Shown piece by piece: positions 1-8,560 of a stretch of 64,000 bases of DNA; position 1 is the stretch's first letter; every line of letters begins with the position of its first letter. This DNA is from Raineyella sp. W15-4. Lineage in GTDB: Bacteria > Actinomycetota > Actinomycetes > Propionibacteriales > Propionibacteriaceae. The translations under genes were made by a program, and so were the position numbers. The stretch lies in the NCBI RefSeq assembly GCF_033170155.1, contig NZ_CP137079.1, positions 248,001 to 312,000 on the forward strand. Direction: 5' to 3'. Under the pieces are notes generated by a model that was given only the letters and a program-made list of their open reading frames with translations, searched no databases and was not told the DNA's origin.

Positions 1-195
1 GCGCTCGCGGGCGCCTTCATCATCGCCTCGCCGTGGATCGGCGGTTTCGCCGGTCTCAACGGCTTGGCCGTGTCTGCTTGGATCGTGGGGGCGCTGGCCC
101 TGGTGATGGCCGCCGTCGGGACGATCAGCCGGCGGCGGCGCATCGTGGAGGGCGGCCGCCCGATCCGTACGCCAGGTCATACTTCGGGGCGCTGA
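1..195 (+). CDS. SPW repeat membrane protein, 3' end only
   Basis: Only the last 64 codons lie in the window; the start and first part are missing. The visible part carries the ASPWIGGF motif of the SPW repeat family (PF03779), then a hydrophobic helix and a tail beginning SRRRR that should lie in the cytoplasm. SPW proteins are small membrane proteins built from one or two two-helix repeats, with no settled function. A second, complete SPW gene lies at 8585-8965. The TGA stop at 193-195 is 12 bp from the stop of the convergent LacI gene. Confidence 0.75.
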   Translation, partial: ALAGAFIIASPWIGGFAGLNGLAVSAWIVGALALVMAAVGTISRRRRIVEGGRPIRTPGHTSGR

Positions 196-207
196 GCCGG
201 GGTGCCG

Positions 208-1224
208 TCACTCCGTCGCCGGGGCCGCGGTGCTAGCCCGGATGATCAACTCCGGCTGGAACAGCAGGTGCGTCGTCCGCTCCTCGTGGCGGAACAGCAG
301 ATCGGCCGCCGTCCAGCCGATCCGCTCCATCGGCTGGCGCACCGTGGTCAGCGGGACGTTCAGCTGGGCCGCCAGGGTGATGTCGTCGTACCCCACCACC
401 GACACCCGGTCGGGCACGGCGACGCCGTGCTGGCGCAGCACCCGGTAGGCGCCGACCGCCATCAGGTCGTTGGCACAGAAGACGGCGGTGCACGGCACGT
501 CCTCCGAGCGCAGCAGCCGGGCCATCCCGGCGGCGCCGGCGTCGATGTCGAACCGGGGCAGGTGGACCACCCGCAGGCCGTCCCGGTCGGGGGAGAGGCC
601 ACGCCGGGCGTACGCCTCGCGGACCCCGGCGAGCCGGTCGCGGGCCTGGTGGATCTCCAGCGGACCGTTGAGGAAGCCGATCCGGCGATGGCCCAGGTCC
701 AGCAGGTGCCCGACCGCGGAGGCGGCGCCGTCGACGTCGTCGGAGGCGACCGAGGACACCCGGTCCGAGCTGCTGTGGACGTCGAACAGCACCACCGGGA
801 TCCCGGCGTCGACCAGGGCCTCGGCGGCGGAGATGTCGTCACCGGCCGGGGTGAGCAGGACACCCCGGACGTTCTGCTCCCGGTAGTGCCGCAGCAGCCG
901 GGCCTCGGTGTCCCGGTCGCCGTGCGTGCTCGCCAGCATCATCAGGCACTCCTCGTCCCGGATCCGCCGCTCCATCGCCTCGGCGGCCTCGGCGAAGAAC
1001 GGGTTGGAGATCTCGGTGACGCCCACGCCCACGGTGGGGGAGGAGCCGCGGCGCAGCTGGTGGGCGGTGGCGTTGCGGACGAAGCCGAGGTCGTCGATCG
1101 CCCGGGTGATCCGCTCCCGCGTTTCCGGCGAGACGCGTTCGGGATGGTTGAGCGTGTGCGAGACCGTCCCCACCGAGACCCCCGCGGCCTCGGCCACGTC
1201 CCGGATGTTCGGGCGACGGCTCAC
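208..1224 (-). CDS. LacI-family repressor, probable L-rhamnose operon regulator
   Basis: This is a 338-residue LacI/GalR protein. An N-terminal helix-turn-helix (NIRDVAEAAGVSVGTVSHTL, about residues 6-25) and hinge (NATAHQLRRG) precede a periplasmic-binding-protein-like sensor domain with typical motifs such as FCANDLMAVGAYR and VSVVGYDD. I chose the GTG at 1222-1224 because GGAGGT sits 5 bases before it; the ATG at 1284 would add about 20 unlikely residues. The gene is divergent from the rhamnose operon, and a pair of LacI-type palindromes lies between them. I infer that it represses the operon and is released by rhamnose or a breakdown product. Confidence 0.9.
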   Translation of the reverse strand: MSRRPNIRDVAEAAGVSVGTVSHTLNHPERVSPETRERITRAIDDLGFVRNATAHQLRRGSSPTVGVGVTEISNPFFAEAAEAMERRIRDEECLMMLASTHGDRDTEARLLRHYREQNVRGVLLTPAGDDISAAEALVDAGIPVVLFDVHSSSDRVSSVASDDVDGAASAVGHLLDLGHRRIGFLNGPLEIHQARDRLAGVREAYARRGLSPDRDGLRVVHLPRFDIDAGAAGMARLLRSEDVPCTAVFCANDLMAVGAYRVLRQHGVAVPDRVSVVGYDDITLAAQLNVPLTTVRQPMERIGWTAADLLFRHEERTTHLLFQPELIIRASTAAPATE

Positions 1225-1372
1225 GGGTGACCTCCGGTCGGAACGGGCGCCACGGGACTCCCGGGCGCCGCGGATGGGCGTCACCGAGCCTACTCGGCGG
1301 GCGATCCGGTGTGTCCGACGACACCGGGGTCGGAGACGTACGTCGCGCGATCTCCAGGCCGGCGGGCATTGC

Positions 1373-1423
1373 GCATTGAATCGTTTCAGGCTACCGTCAT
1401 AGCTATCTGAAACGATTCAATGC
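1373..1423. promoter_or_regulatory. Twin LacI-type operator in front of the rhamnose operon
   Basis: Two 17-bp arms at 1373-1389 and 1407-1423 are exact reverse complements across a 17-bp spacer. Each arm holds a near-palindrome of the form TGAAWCGWTTCA (1377-1388 and 1408-1419), the usual shape of a LacI-family site. The centres are about 31 bp apart, close to three helical turns, so two dimers or one tetramer could bind the same face. The region lies between the lacI-type gene and the MFS gene. Confidence 0.85.
1376..1405 (+). promoter_or_regulatory. Possible sigma70-type promoter of the rhamnose operon
   Basis: TTGAAT at 1376-1381 and TAGCTA at 1400-1405 are separated by 18 bp. The -35 box overlaps the upstream operator and the downstream operator begins just after the -10 box, so repressor binding would block polymerase. 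It was placed by eye only. Confidence 0.45.
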
Positions 1424-1524
1424 GTGGTTCGAGTGTCACCCGACGGTGGGTCCTTCGCAGGCCCTGTCGGGTCCCCGGATCTCCACACCCCCGACGTACA
1501 TCACAGAGCAAGGAGGCTCTCAGT

Positions 1525-2859
1525 ATGAAACCTCGCCACATCACGGGGTGGAAAGCAACCGTCGCGGTCTCGATGTCGAACTACATCGACTCGGGCTCCA
1601 TCATCGCCATCGCCACCTCCCTGGGCTTCTGGGGAGCGGCCTACTTCCCGGGGGACAACGGCCGGATCGCCGGCCTGCTGGCGGCGTTCAGCTCGAACGC
1701 CTTCGGCGCCGCCATCGGTGCCCTGATCGGTGGCCCGCTGTGCGACAAGTACGGCCGGAAGTTCATCTACACCTACGACCTGCTGGTCTACGCCCTGGGC
1801 GGCCTGATCGTCACCTTCGCGGCGAACCTGCCGATGCTGTTCGTCGGCTTCGTGATCATCGGCCTGGCGGTGGGGGCCAGTGTCCCCGCCGGCTGGACCT
1901 ACATCGCCGAGTTCGCCCCGACATCCGAACGCGGCCGACACGTCTCGATGACCCAGCTGGCCTGGTCCTTCGGCCCGTTCATCGGCTTCGGCCTGGCCGC
2001 CGCCCTCGCCCCGATGGGGCTGCTCGGCTCCCGGATCATCTTCGCCCACCTGGTCGTCATCTCCCTGGTCACCTGGTACATCCGGCAGGGCCTGGACGAG
2101 TCGGCGAAGTGGACCGAGGCCAAGGGTGGTGCCACCGCCAAGCCGCCGTCGATGTTCGCCTCCTTCCGTGGGTTGTTCACCCGCAAGGCCAACATCACCG
2201 CGTTGCTGTTCCTGGCGGCGATCTACACCTTCTGGAACCTGGCCGCCAGCCAGAACGGCATCTTCCTGCCCACCATCCTCACCTCGATGGGCTACGGCAC
2301 CCTCGCGGCCGACCTGTTCTCGATGCTGTCCTGGGCCGTGGTCATCGTCGCCACGATCATCTTCATGAGCCTGGTCGACCGGATCCCCTACCGGTGGCAC
2401 TTCTTCGTCGGTGCAGCCCTCGCCGTCGTGTCCTGGGTGGTGCTGGTGTTCGGATCGCCCACCGCGGCCTTCACCGCGTTCGCGTACGTCATCGTCTGGG
2501 GCCTCAGTGCCGGTCCCTCGGCCCAGGCGTTCTACGCCGTGTGGTCCCCGGAGCTGTTCGCCACCCCGTACCGCGCCGGTGCCCAGGGCATCGTGTTCTT
2601 CACCGTCCGGCTGGCCAGCGGGCTGATCTCGTTGATCTTCCCGGTGATCCTCAAGGGGCCCAACGGTCTGATCATCGACGGCCTGATCCTGATCGGCTTC
2701 CTGGTCGTCAACCTGCTGATCGGCACCATCTGGACCCCCCGGACCCAGGGCAAGTCCCTGGAGCAGATCGAGATCGAACGCTACGGCGAGCCGGTCTCGG
2801 TCGTCGGTGCCCAGCAGGGCTCCACCGTCACCTCCTCCGGTACGGCGGCCGCGAAGTGA
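1525..2859 (+). CDS. MFS transporter, probable L-rhamnose permease
   Basis: This 444-residue protein has about 12 hydrophobic segments and the MFS signature GGPLCDKYGRKF between TM2 and TM3. A central cytoplasmic loop (about residues 200-220) and a charged C-terminal tail fit a sugar-porter-like MFS carrier. The ATG at 1525 follows AAGGAGG with good spacing; an in-frame upstream ATG at 1420 lies at the operator and is unlikely. It is the first gene of the rhamnose operon, and its stop overlaps the GTG of the mutarotase gene. The rhamnose substrate is inferred from the operon. Confidence 0.85.
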   Translation: MKPRHITGWKATVAVSMSNYIDSGSIIAIATSLGFWGAAYFPGDNGRIAGLLAAFSSNAFGAAIGALIGGPLCDKYGRKFIYTYDLLVYALGGLIVTFAANLPMLFVGFVIIGLAVGASVPAGWTYIAEFAPTSERGRHVSMTQLAWSFGPFIGFGLAAALAPMGLLGSRIIFAHLVVISLVTWYIRQGLDESAKWTEAKGGATAKPPSMFASFRGLFTRKANITALLFLAAIYTFWNLAASQNGIFLPTILTSMGYGTLAADLFSMLSWAVVIVATIIFMSLVDRIPYRWHFFVGAALAVVSWVVLVFGSPTAAFTAFAYVIVWGLSAGPSAQAFYAVWSPELFATPYRAGAQGIVFFTVRLASGLISLIFPVILKGPNGLIIDGLILIGFLVVNLLIGTIWTPRTQGKSLEQIEIERYGEPVSVVGAQQGSTVTSSGTAAAK

Positions 2860-3254
2860 CCCTGCCGCACACCGACGCCGCCCGGCCCGCCGAGACCGGC
2901 CCCGCGGTGGAACGCCTGCTCGGCTCCACCCCGGCCCGGTCGGACCGGCGCAGCTGCTTCCTGCTCCGGGTCCGCCCGGAGAAGCTGGCCGAGTACCTCG
3001 AGGTCCACCAGCACGTCTGGCCCGACATGCTCCGTGCCCTCGCCGCCAGCGGCTGGCGCCACTACTCGCTGTTCGTCGAGCCCGCCACCGGCCTGGTGGT
3101 CGGCTACTTCGAATCCGACGACGTCGACGCCGCCCGCCGGGCGATGGCCGACACCGAGGTGAACGCCCGCTGGCAGGCCGAGATGGCCCAGTACTTCGAG
3201 CAGCCCGACGGCGGCACCGACCAGCTCCTCCAGCAGTACTTCTTCCTGCTCTGA
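2856..3254 (+). CDS. rhaM: L-rhamnose mutarotase
   Basis: This 132-residue protein belongs to the RhaM/RhaU family (DUF718), which interconverts alpha and beta anomers of L-rhamnose. Family features are visible: VRPEKLAEYLEVHQHVWPDM with the conserved His, then HYSLFVEP, VGYFES and a C-terminal QQYFFLL. The N-terminus is about 25 residues longer than in the usual family member of about 104. Translation starts at GTG 2856, which overlaps the stop of the transporter gene (GTGA), so the two are probably translationally coupled. Confidence 0.93.
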   Translation: MTLPHTDAARPAETGPAVERLLGSTPARSDRRSCFLLRVRPEKLAEYLEVHQHVWPDMLRALAASGWRHYSLFVEPATGLVVGYFESDDVDAARRAMADTEVNARWQAEMAQYFEQPDGGTDQLLQQYFFLL

Positions 3255-3282
3255 CTCCCCGCTCCGGAAAGGACCGACAACC

Positions 3283-4467
3283 ATGACCACCCCGACCCTG
3301 GCCTCCCTCACCCCCGAGGCGCGCTCCCTGCTGGAGACGCAGGACATCGAACTGCCGTCCTGGGCCTTCGGCAACTCGGGCACCCGCTTCCGCGTCTTCG
3401 CCACCCCGGGCACCCCCCGCACCCCGTACGAGAAGCTCGCCGACGCCGCCCAGGTGCAGGCCTACACCGGCGCGGCGAGCCGGGTCTCCCTGCACATCCC
3501 TTGGGACGAGGTCGACGACTACGCCGACCTGAAGCGGCACGCCGCCGACCTGGGGGTGACCCTCGGCGCGATCAACTCCAACGTCTTCCAGGACGAGGAC
3601 TACAAGTTCGGCTCGCTGTGCAGTCCCGACCCGGCGGTGCGCCGTAAGGCCGTCGACGCCCACAAGCACTGCATCGAGATCATGTCCGCCACCGGCTCCC
3701 GTGACCTGAAGATCTGGCTCGCCGACGGCACCAACTACCCGGGCCAGGACTCGATCCGCGGCCGCCAGGAGCGGCTCGCCGAGGGCCTGCACGAGATCTA
3801 TGCGGCGCTGGCGCCCGACCAGCGGCTGCTGCTGGAGTACAAGTTCTTCGAGCCGGCCTTCTACCACACCGATGTCCCGGACTGGGGCACCAGCCTGCTG
3901 CACTGCCTCGACCTGGGCGAGCAGGCGATGGTCGTGCTGGACACCGGCCACCACGCGCCCGGCACCAACATCGAGTTCATCGTCGCCCAACTGCTCCGGG
4001 TCGGCCGACTGGGGGCGTTCGACTTCAACTCCCGGTTCTATGCCGACGACGACCTGATTGTGGGGGCCGCCGACCCGTTCCAGCTGTTCCGGATCATGAA
4101 CGAGATCGTCAGCGCCGGCGCGCTGGCACCGGACTCCGGCGTTGCGTTCGTGCTCGACCAGTGCCACAACCTGGAGGCGAAGATCCCCGGCGAGATCCGC
4201 TCGATCCTCAATGTGCAGGAGGCCACCGCCAAGGCCTTGTTGGTCGACCGGGGCGCCCTGGCCGCGGCCCAGCGGAACTGCGACGTGCTCGGCGCGAATG
4301 CCGTCCTGCTGGATGCCTACAACACCGACGTCCGGCCGCTGCTCGCCGAGCTGCGGGAGTCGCAGGGGCTGGATCCCGACCCGATGGGCGCGTTCCTGGC
4401 CTCCGGCTACCTGGACGCCATCACCGCCGCGCGGGTCGGCGGCCAGCAGGCCGGCTGGGGCGCCTGA
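3283..4467 (+). CDS. rhaI: L-rhamnose isomerase (RhaI type)
   Basis: This 394-residue TIM-barrel enzyme converts L-rhamnose to L-rhamnulose in the cytoplasm. It resembles the Pseudomonas/Bacillus RhaI branch, not E. coli RhaA. Metal-site segments are visible: LLLEYKFFEP (Glu), VVLDTGHHAPG (Asp and His) and GAFDFNSRFYADDD (Asp). The ATG at 3283 follows GGAAAGGA. The gene sits 28 bp after the mutarotase gene and 30 bp before the kinase gene. Confidence 0.94.
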   Translation: MTTPTLASLTPEARSLLETQDIELPSWAFGNSGTRFRVFATPGTPRTPYEKLADAAQVQAYTGAASRVSLHIPWDEVDDYADLKRHAADLGVTLGAINSNVFQDEDYKFGSLCSPDPAVRRKAVDAHKHCIEIMSATGSRDLKIWLADGTNYPGQDSIRGRQERLAEGLHEIYAALAPDQRLLLEYKFFEPAFYHTDVPDWGTSLLHCLDLGEQAMVVLDTGHHAPGTNIEFIVAQLLRVGRLGAFDFNSRFYADDDLIVGAADPFQLFRIMNEIVSAGALAPDSGVAFVLDQCHNLEAKIPGEIRSILNVQEATAKALLVDRGALAAAQRNCDVLGANAVLLDAYNTDVRPLLAELRESQGLDPDPMGAFLASGYLDAITAARVGGQQAGWGA

Positions 4468-4497
4468 GCCCTCCGCCGGGCAGAGAGGAATGACCCG

Positions 4498-5988
4498 ATG
4501 ACCACCGTGGCAGCCGTCGACCTGGGGGCCACCAGCGGTCGCGTACTGACCGGCCACTACCGGGACGGCCGACTGACGATCGAGGAGGCGGTCCGCTTCC
4601 CCAACGGGGCGATCCGGGTGCGCACCCGCTCCGGGGCCGACCTCCAGTGGGACGTGCTGGCACTGTGGCAGGGCATCCAGGCCGGCCTGCGGACGGCCGG
4701 TCGCTGCGCCCCGGTCGACGCCGTCGGGATCGACACCTGGGGGGTGGACTACGGCCTGCTGGACCGGACCGGACACCTGCTGGGCAACCCGACCAGCTAC
4801 CGGTCGGCCCGCACCGACGGGGTGCCGGAGCGGTTCTTCGAACGGTTCCCCGCCGACCGGCTCTACGCGGTGAACGGGCTGCAGGTGCAGCCGTTCAACA
4901 CCGTGTTCCAGCTGATCGCGGACCGTACGCAAGCCGCCTCGGGCCTGGCCGATCGGCTGCTGCTGATGCCCGATCTGTTCGGCTTCTGGCTGACCGGCCG
5001 GGAGGTGGCCGAGGTCACCAACGCGTCCACCACCGGCCTGCTGGACGTGGCGTCCCGGAGCTGGTCGGGGGAGATCCTCACCGCCCTGTACGACGGCTGG
5101 GGGATCGAGGGTGCCGCCCTGTTGCCCGACCTGGTCGAGCCCGGCACGCCGTTGGGCCCGGTCGACGTCCCGCAGTTGGCGCTGGCCACGCCGGCCGGGG
5201 CGCCGACCCCGCTGGTCGCCGTGGGTAGCCACGACACGGCCTCGGCGGTGGTTGCGGTCCCGGCCGAGGAGGGGACCTTCGGCTATATCTCCTGTGGCAC
5301 CTGGTCGCTGGTCGGGGTGGAGCTCGACGCGCCGGTGTGCAGCGAGGAGAGTCGGCGGGCCAACTTCACCAACGAACTGGGGGTGGACGGCACCGTCCGC
5401 TACCTCAAGAACGTGATGGGCCTGTGGGTGGTGACCGAGTGCATCAACTACTGGCGCTACCTGGGCCAGACCGACCTCGGCTGGGACACCCTGGTGCCCG
5501 AGGCCGGCCGGGCGCAGCCGCTGCGTAGCCTGATCGACATGAACGACGCCCGGCTGCTCGCACCGGGCGAGATGCCGGTCCGGATCGCCGAGATGTGCCG
5601 CGATACCGGCGAACCCGTCCCGCGCACCCGTGGCGAGTACCTCCGCTGCGTCACCGACTCCCTCGCCCTGGCGTACGCCCGGGCGCTGGAGGACGCCACC
5701 CGGCTGTCCGGCCGGGAGATCCGTACGGTGCACCTGGTCGGCGGTGGCTCACAGAACGCGCTGCTGTGCCAGCTCACCGCTGACGCCACCGGCCTGCCGG
5801 TCGAGGCGGGCCCCGCAGAGGGGACCGGCCTCGGCAACATGCTCATCCAACTGCGCGCGATCGGGGCCGCCCCGGCGGACCTGACCGCACTGCGCGGAGT
5901 GATCCGCCGCTCCTTCCCGACCGTCCGCTACCGGCCCTGCACCGCGCACGCCTGGCACACCGCCGACGGGCGCGTCCCTCGTACCTGA
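4498..5988 (+). CDS. rhaB: Rhamnulokinase
   Basis: This 496-residue FGGY-family kinase phosphorylates L-rhamnulose at O1. The N-terminal phosphate-binding motif VAAVDLGATSGRV, the DTWGVDYGLLD segment, GSHDTASAV and the C-terminal ATP-binding stretch VHLVGGGSQNALLCQLTAD are typical of RhaB. It starts at ATG 4498 after AGAGAGGA. It is the fourth gene in the rhamnose operon. Confidence 0.94.
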   Translation: MTTVAAVDLGATSGRVLTGHYRDGRLTIEEAVRFPNGAIRVRTRSGADLQWDVLALWQGIQAGLRTAGRCAPVDAVGIDTWGVDYGLLDRTGHLLGNPTSYRSARTDGVPERFFERFPADRLYAVNGLQVQPFNTVFQLIADRTQAASGLADRLLLMPDLFGFWLTGREVAEVTNASTTGLLDVASRSWSGEILTALYDGWGIEGAALLPDLVEPGTPLGPVDVPQLALATPAGAPTPLVAVGSHDTASAVVAVPAEEGTFGYISCGTWSLVGVELDAPVCSEESRRANFTNELGVDGTVRYLKNVMGLWVVTECINYWRYLGQTDLGWDTLVPEAGRAQPLRSLIDMNDARLLAPGEMPVRIAEMCRDTGEPVPRTRGEYLRCVTDSLALAYARALEDATRLSGREIRTVHLVGGGSQNALLCQLTADATGLPVEAGPAEGTGLGNMLIQLRAIGAAPADLTALRGVIRRSFPTVRYRPCTAHAWHTADGRVPRT

Positions 5989-6045
5989 CCGGCACCGCCC
6001 ACCCCATCGACCCCCTCAGTACACCGATCCGAAGGAAACACCGCC

Positions 6046-6879
6046 ATGTCCACTCCCACCACCGTCCACGGGCACACCACCGTCCACGAGCTCCTGGCCT
6101 CCATGGGGGCGGCCGGCCGGCGCCTCGACCAGATGGGCGCCTGCGAGGCCGGCGCCGGCAACATCTCCGTCTGCACCGCCGCCCCGATCGCCCTGGACGA
6201 GCTGTTCCCGCACACCGAGACCATCGACCTGCCCTGGACCGTGCCGACGCTGGCCGGCCGGACCGTGCTGGTCACCGGCTCCGGCTGCCGGCTGCGCGAC
6301 GTGGCGGCGTCCCCGACCGCCAACGTCGCCGCGGTCACCGTGCAGCCCGGCGGGTCGACCGGCACCCTGCACTACGCCGACGACCGCGCGTACGCCCGGC
6401 CCACCTCGGAGTTCAACTCCCACCTGGCGGTGCACGCCGACCAGGTCGCTGAGCGCGGCGTGGACTTCCAGGCCGTGATCCACGCCCAGCCGCCCTATCT
6501 GGTCAGCCTCTCCCATGTCCCGGCGCTGCGCTCCACCGCGGCCTTCAACAAGGCGATCCTGCGCTGGGAACCGGAGACCATCGTGCAGCTGCCCGCCGGC
6601 ATCGGTGTGCTCGACTTCATGGTCCCGGGCAGCCGGGAACTGATGGAGAACAACATCGCCGGCCTGCGCGCCCACCAGATCGTGCTGTGGTCCAAGCACG
6701 GCATCATGGTGCGCTCCGACGACTCGCCGCTGGCGGCCGTCGACAAGGTCGAGTACGCCGAGGCCGGCGCGATGTACGAGTACCGCAACCTGTGTATGGG
6801 CGGCCTCGGGGAGGGCCTGCAGGACGAGGAGTTGCACCGGGTGGTCGTCGACTTCGCGGTGCCGACCGAACTGTTCTGA
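6046..6879 (+). CDS. rhaD: Rhamnulose-1-phosphate aldolase
   Basis: This 277-residue class II aldolase-fold enzyme should split L-rhamnulose 1-phosphate into dihydroxyacetone phosphate and L-lactaldehyde. Metal-site segments are VIHAQPPY and WSKHGIM. In E. coli RhaD the first reads HCH, so the second His position is a Gln here, as I recall for other members of this shorter subfamily. The pathway is complete within the operon, but no lactaldehyde dehydrogenase or reductase is present. The ATG at 6046 follows GAAGGAA. A terminator-like hairpin lies 12 bp after the stop. Confidence 0.9.
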   Translation: MSTPTTVHGHTTVHELLASMGAAGRRLDQMGACEAGAGNISVCTAAPIALDELFPHTETIDLPWTVPTLAGRTVLVTGSGCRLRDVAASPTANVAAVTVQPGGSTGTLHYADDRAYARPTSEFNSHLAVHADQVAERGVDFQAVIHAQPPYLVSLSHVPALRSTAAFNKAILRWEPETIVQLPAGIGVLDFMVPGSRELMENNIAGLRAHQIVLWSKHGIMVRSDDSPLAAVDKVEYAEAGAMYEYRNLCMGGLGEGLQDEELHRVVVDFAVPTELF

Positions 6880-6891
6880 TCTGCGGTCGAG

Positions 6892-6925
6892 TGCCGTCGG
6901 GCCGAGTGCCCGGCGGCATTTGTCT
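6892..6925 (+). terminator. Rho-independent terminator-like hairpin after rhaD
   Basis: An 11-bp stem with one mismatch (TGCCGTCGGGC at 6892-6902 and GCCCGGCGGCA at 6908-6918) with a 5-base loop is followed by TTTGTCT. It would end the rhamnose operon. Confidence 0.65.
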
Positions 6926-6936
6926 GTTCGGTGGGA

Positions 6937-7022
6937 TGGTGGCAGATCGCCGAGTTGGGGGTGGTGAAACGCCGAGTTTTTGGTGGCAGATTGCCGAGTC
7001 AGCTCTGGTGAAACGCCGAGTT
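6937..7022 (+). repeat. Duplicated motif pair upstream of the DUF4143 ATPase
   Basis: Four related direct repeats of the form TGGTG-spacer-GCCGAGT lie head to tail. Type A carries GCAGATY in the middle (6937-6956 and 6981-6999). Type B carries AAAC (6962-6978 and 7006-7022). A1 to A2 and B1 to B2 are each 44 bp apart, so the unit A+B is present twice. The last copy ends 17 bp before the GTG start of the ATPase gene, where a -35 region should be. This suggests a protein-binding array controlling that gene. Confidence 0.8.
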
Positions 7023-7027
7023 GACGG

Positions 7028-7040
7028 TACGCTACCTGCG
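7028..7040 (+). promoter_or_regulatory. Possible -10 box for a leaderless ATPase transcript
   Basis: TACGCT at 7028-7033 fits a TANNNT -10 box and lies 6 bases before the GTG start codon at 7040. No Shine-Dalgarno sequence is visible. Leaderless mRNAs with exactly this spacing are common in actinobacteria. The -35 region would fall on the last repeat of the upstream array. Confidence 0.5.
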
Positions 7041-8317
7041 TGACCAGCTCGGACCTGCGTGAACGGTTCATCCTCCCGCGACTGGTGGAGGCCCTGGATG
7101 ACACCCGCATCGTCGTGCTCCAGGGGGCGCGGCAGGTGGGCAAATCGACGTTGGTTGAACAGGTCGCCGAGCAGCGGGACGGTGTGGTGGTGAGCCTGGA
7201 CGATCCGGGTGCACGAGCCTTCGCCGCGAGTGATCCGGCCGGGTTCGTGGCGCAGGCTCCTGACAGACTGTTGGTGATCGACGAGGCTCAGCGCGTCCCC
7301 GAGCTGGTCATCGCCCTGAAGGCTGCGGTCGATCGTGACCGGCGTGCTGGGCGATTCCTTGTCACTGGGTCGGCGAACCTGCTCGATCTGTCGGCCACCC
7401 ACGAATCGCTGGCCGGTCGCGCTCAGTCCCTGGTGCTGCACTCGTTCAGTCAGGGTGAGTTGGAGGGCAGCCGTGCATCGTTCATCGATGTCGTGTTCGG
7501 TGGCGACCTGCGGCCGGATCACACCAGTGTGCTGGGCCGGCAGGACTATCTGGAGCGCGCCTCCGCGGGAGGCTATCCCGAGGCACTCGCCAGGTCTGCC
7601 GGCCGGCGCCGGGACGACTGGTACAACGCCTATCTCGAGCAGATCGTCAACCGGGATGCGGTCGATGTCTCCGGACTGAGGAGGATCGCTGACCTCCCCC
7701 GAGTCCTGCGGCTGATCGCGGCCCGCGCTGGATCGGGGATGGTGTGGAGCGCCCTCGCCAGTGATGCGGGCATTCCGCGCAGCACCCTCGATCCGTACAC
7801 AAAGCTGCTGGAGACGCTGTATCTGATCCACACCGTGCCGGCCTGGGCGGCCAAGCTCACTGCCCGGGAAGTGAAACAGCCGAAGGTGTTCGTGGTCGAC
7901 ACCGGTCTGGCTGCCGCACTACTCGGCGTCACGCCGGCTGCGCTGGGGCCGACCAGGCCGAACAGCCCGGCCGGGGGCCTGCTCGAGGGGTTCGTGGTCG
8001 GTGAGCTACTCCGGCAGGCGGGCTGGAGCGAACAGCGCACCAGGCTCTGTCACTACCGCGACAGTCGCGGCGCCGAGGTGGACATCGTGCTCGAGACTCC
8101 GGACAGCCGGGTTGTCGGCATCGAGGTCAAAGCGGCCGCCACCGTCCAGTCCAAGGATCTCTCCGGGCTGGGGATGCTGCGTGACCGGTTGGGCGACAGG
8201 TTTGTCGCCGGAGTCGTCCTCTATACCGGTGGGCGTTCCCAAGCTGTCGGCGAGCGCATCACCGCGGTGCCGATCGACGCCCTGTGGAGTATCGGGCCCG
8301 CTCCCCGCGGGGCCTGA
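7040..8317 (+). CDS. AAA_14/DUF4143 ATP-binding protein
   Basis: This 425-residue protein has an N-terminal P-loop ATPase (GARQVGKSTL, Walker B LLVIDEAQ, sensor LVTGSANLLDLS) followed by a DUF4143 region. The end, GAEVDIVLE...VVGIEVKAA, keeps the spacing of a PD-(D/E)XK nuclease-like core. The family is widespread, often strain-variable, and of unknown function; roles in defence or toxin-antitoxin behaviour have been suggested only loosely. It stands alone, has a repeat array in its promoter and probably a leaderless GTG start. Confidence 0.85.
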   Translation: MTSSDLRERFILPRLVEALDDTRIVVLQGARQVGKSTLVEQVAEQRDGVVVSLDDPGARAFAASDPAGFVAQAPDRLLVIDEAQRVPELVIALKAAVDRDRRAGRFLVTGSANLLDLSATHESLAGRAQSLVLHSFSQGELEGSRASFIDVVFGGDLRPDHTSVLGRQDYLERASAGGYPEALARSAGRRRDDWYNAYLEQIVNRDAVDVSGLRRIADLPRVLRLIAARAGSGMVWSALASDAGIPRSTLDPYTKLLETLYLIHTVPAWAAKLTAREVKQPKVFVVDTGLAAALLGVTPAALGPTRPNSPAGGLLEGFVVGELLRQAGWSEQRTRLCHYRDSRGAEVDIVLETPDSRVVGIEVKAAATVQSKDLSGLGMLRDRLGDRFVAGVVLYTGGRSQAVGERITAVPIDALWSIGPAPRGA

Positions 8318-8537
8318 ACCGGCCACCGTCCCGGGGTGCTCATCTGAGTGCCCCTCTGACCTTTGGGGGGAAGGGAGGGGTGGCGCGGTGCGACGGCGGG
8401 CACGACGGTACGACGAGGCGCGTTGTCCGATTCGTGACCTCCGGGCTCTGGAAAACCGGCGGTAGTGCGCATGTACTGGAAGCAGCCAGGGGCGTCGCGA
8501 GTCGGCGCGCATGCACCGACCACCACCACTGACCGGA

Positions 8538-8560
8538 TCCCCTCGGGGAGTCCGAGGGGA
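8538..8560 (+). promoter_or_regulatory. Stem-loop in the 5' leader of the SPW gene
   Basis: TCCCCTCGG (8538-8546) and CCGAGGGGA (8552-8560) form a perfect 9-bp stem with a 5-base loop. It ends about 6 bases before the Shine-Dalgarno GGAAGGAG of the gene starting at 8585. No T run follows, so it is not a standard terminator. It could stabilise the mRNA or tune translation. The rest of the 268-bp gap from 8318 shows no credible gene. Confidence 0.55.

Noticed and set aside
1446-2855. Upstream extension of the mutarotase frame through the transporter gene
   Set aside because: The part before 2856 is a shadow of the transporter in another frame; only the part from GTG 2856 has family motifs.
1501-5733. 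A 1410-codon open frame on the minus strand across the rhamnose operon
   Set aside because: It is antisense to well-supported genes with clear motifs. Its translation is rich in Gly, Arg, Asp, Gln and His, as GC-rich antisense frames usually are, and it has no domain.
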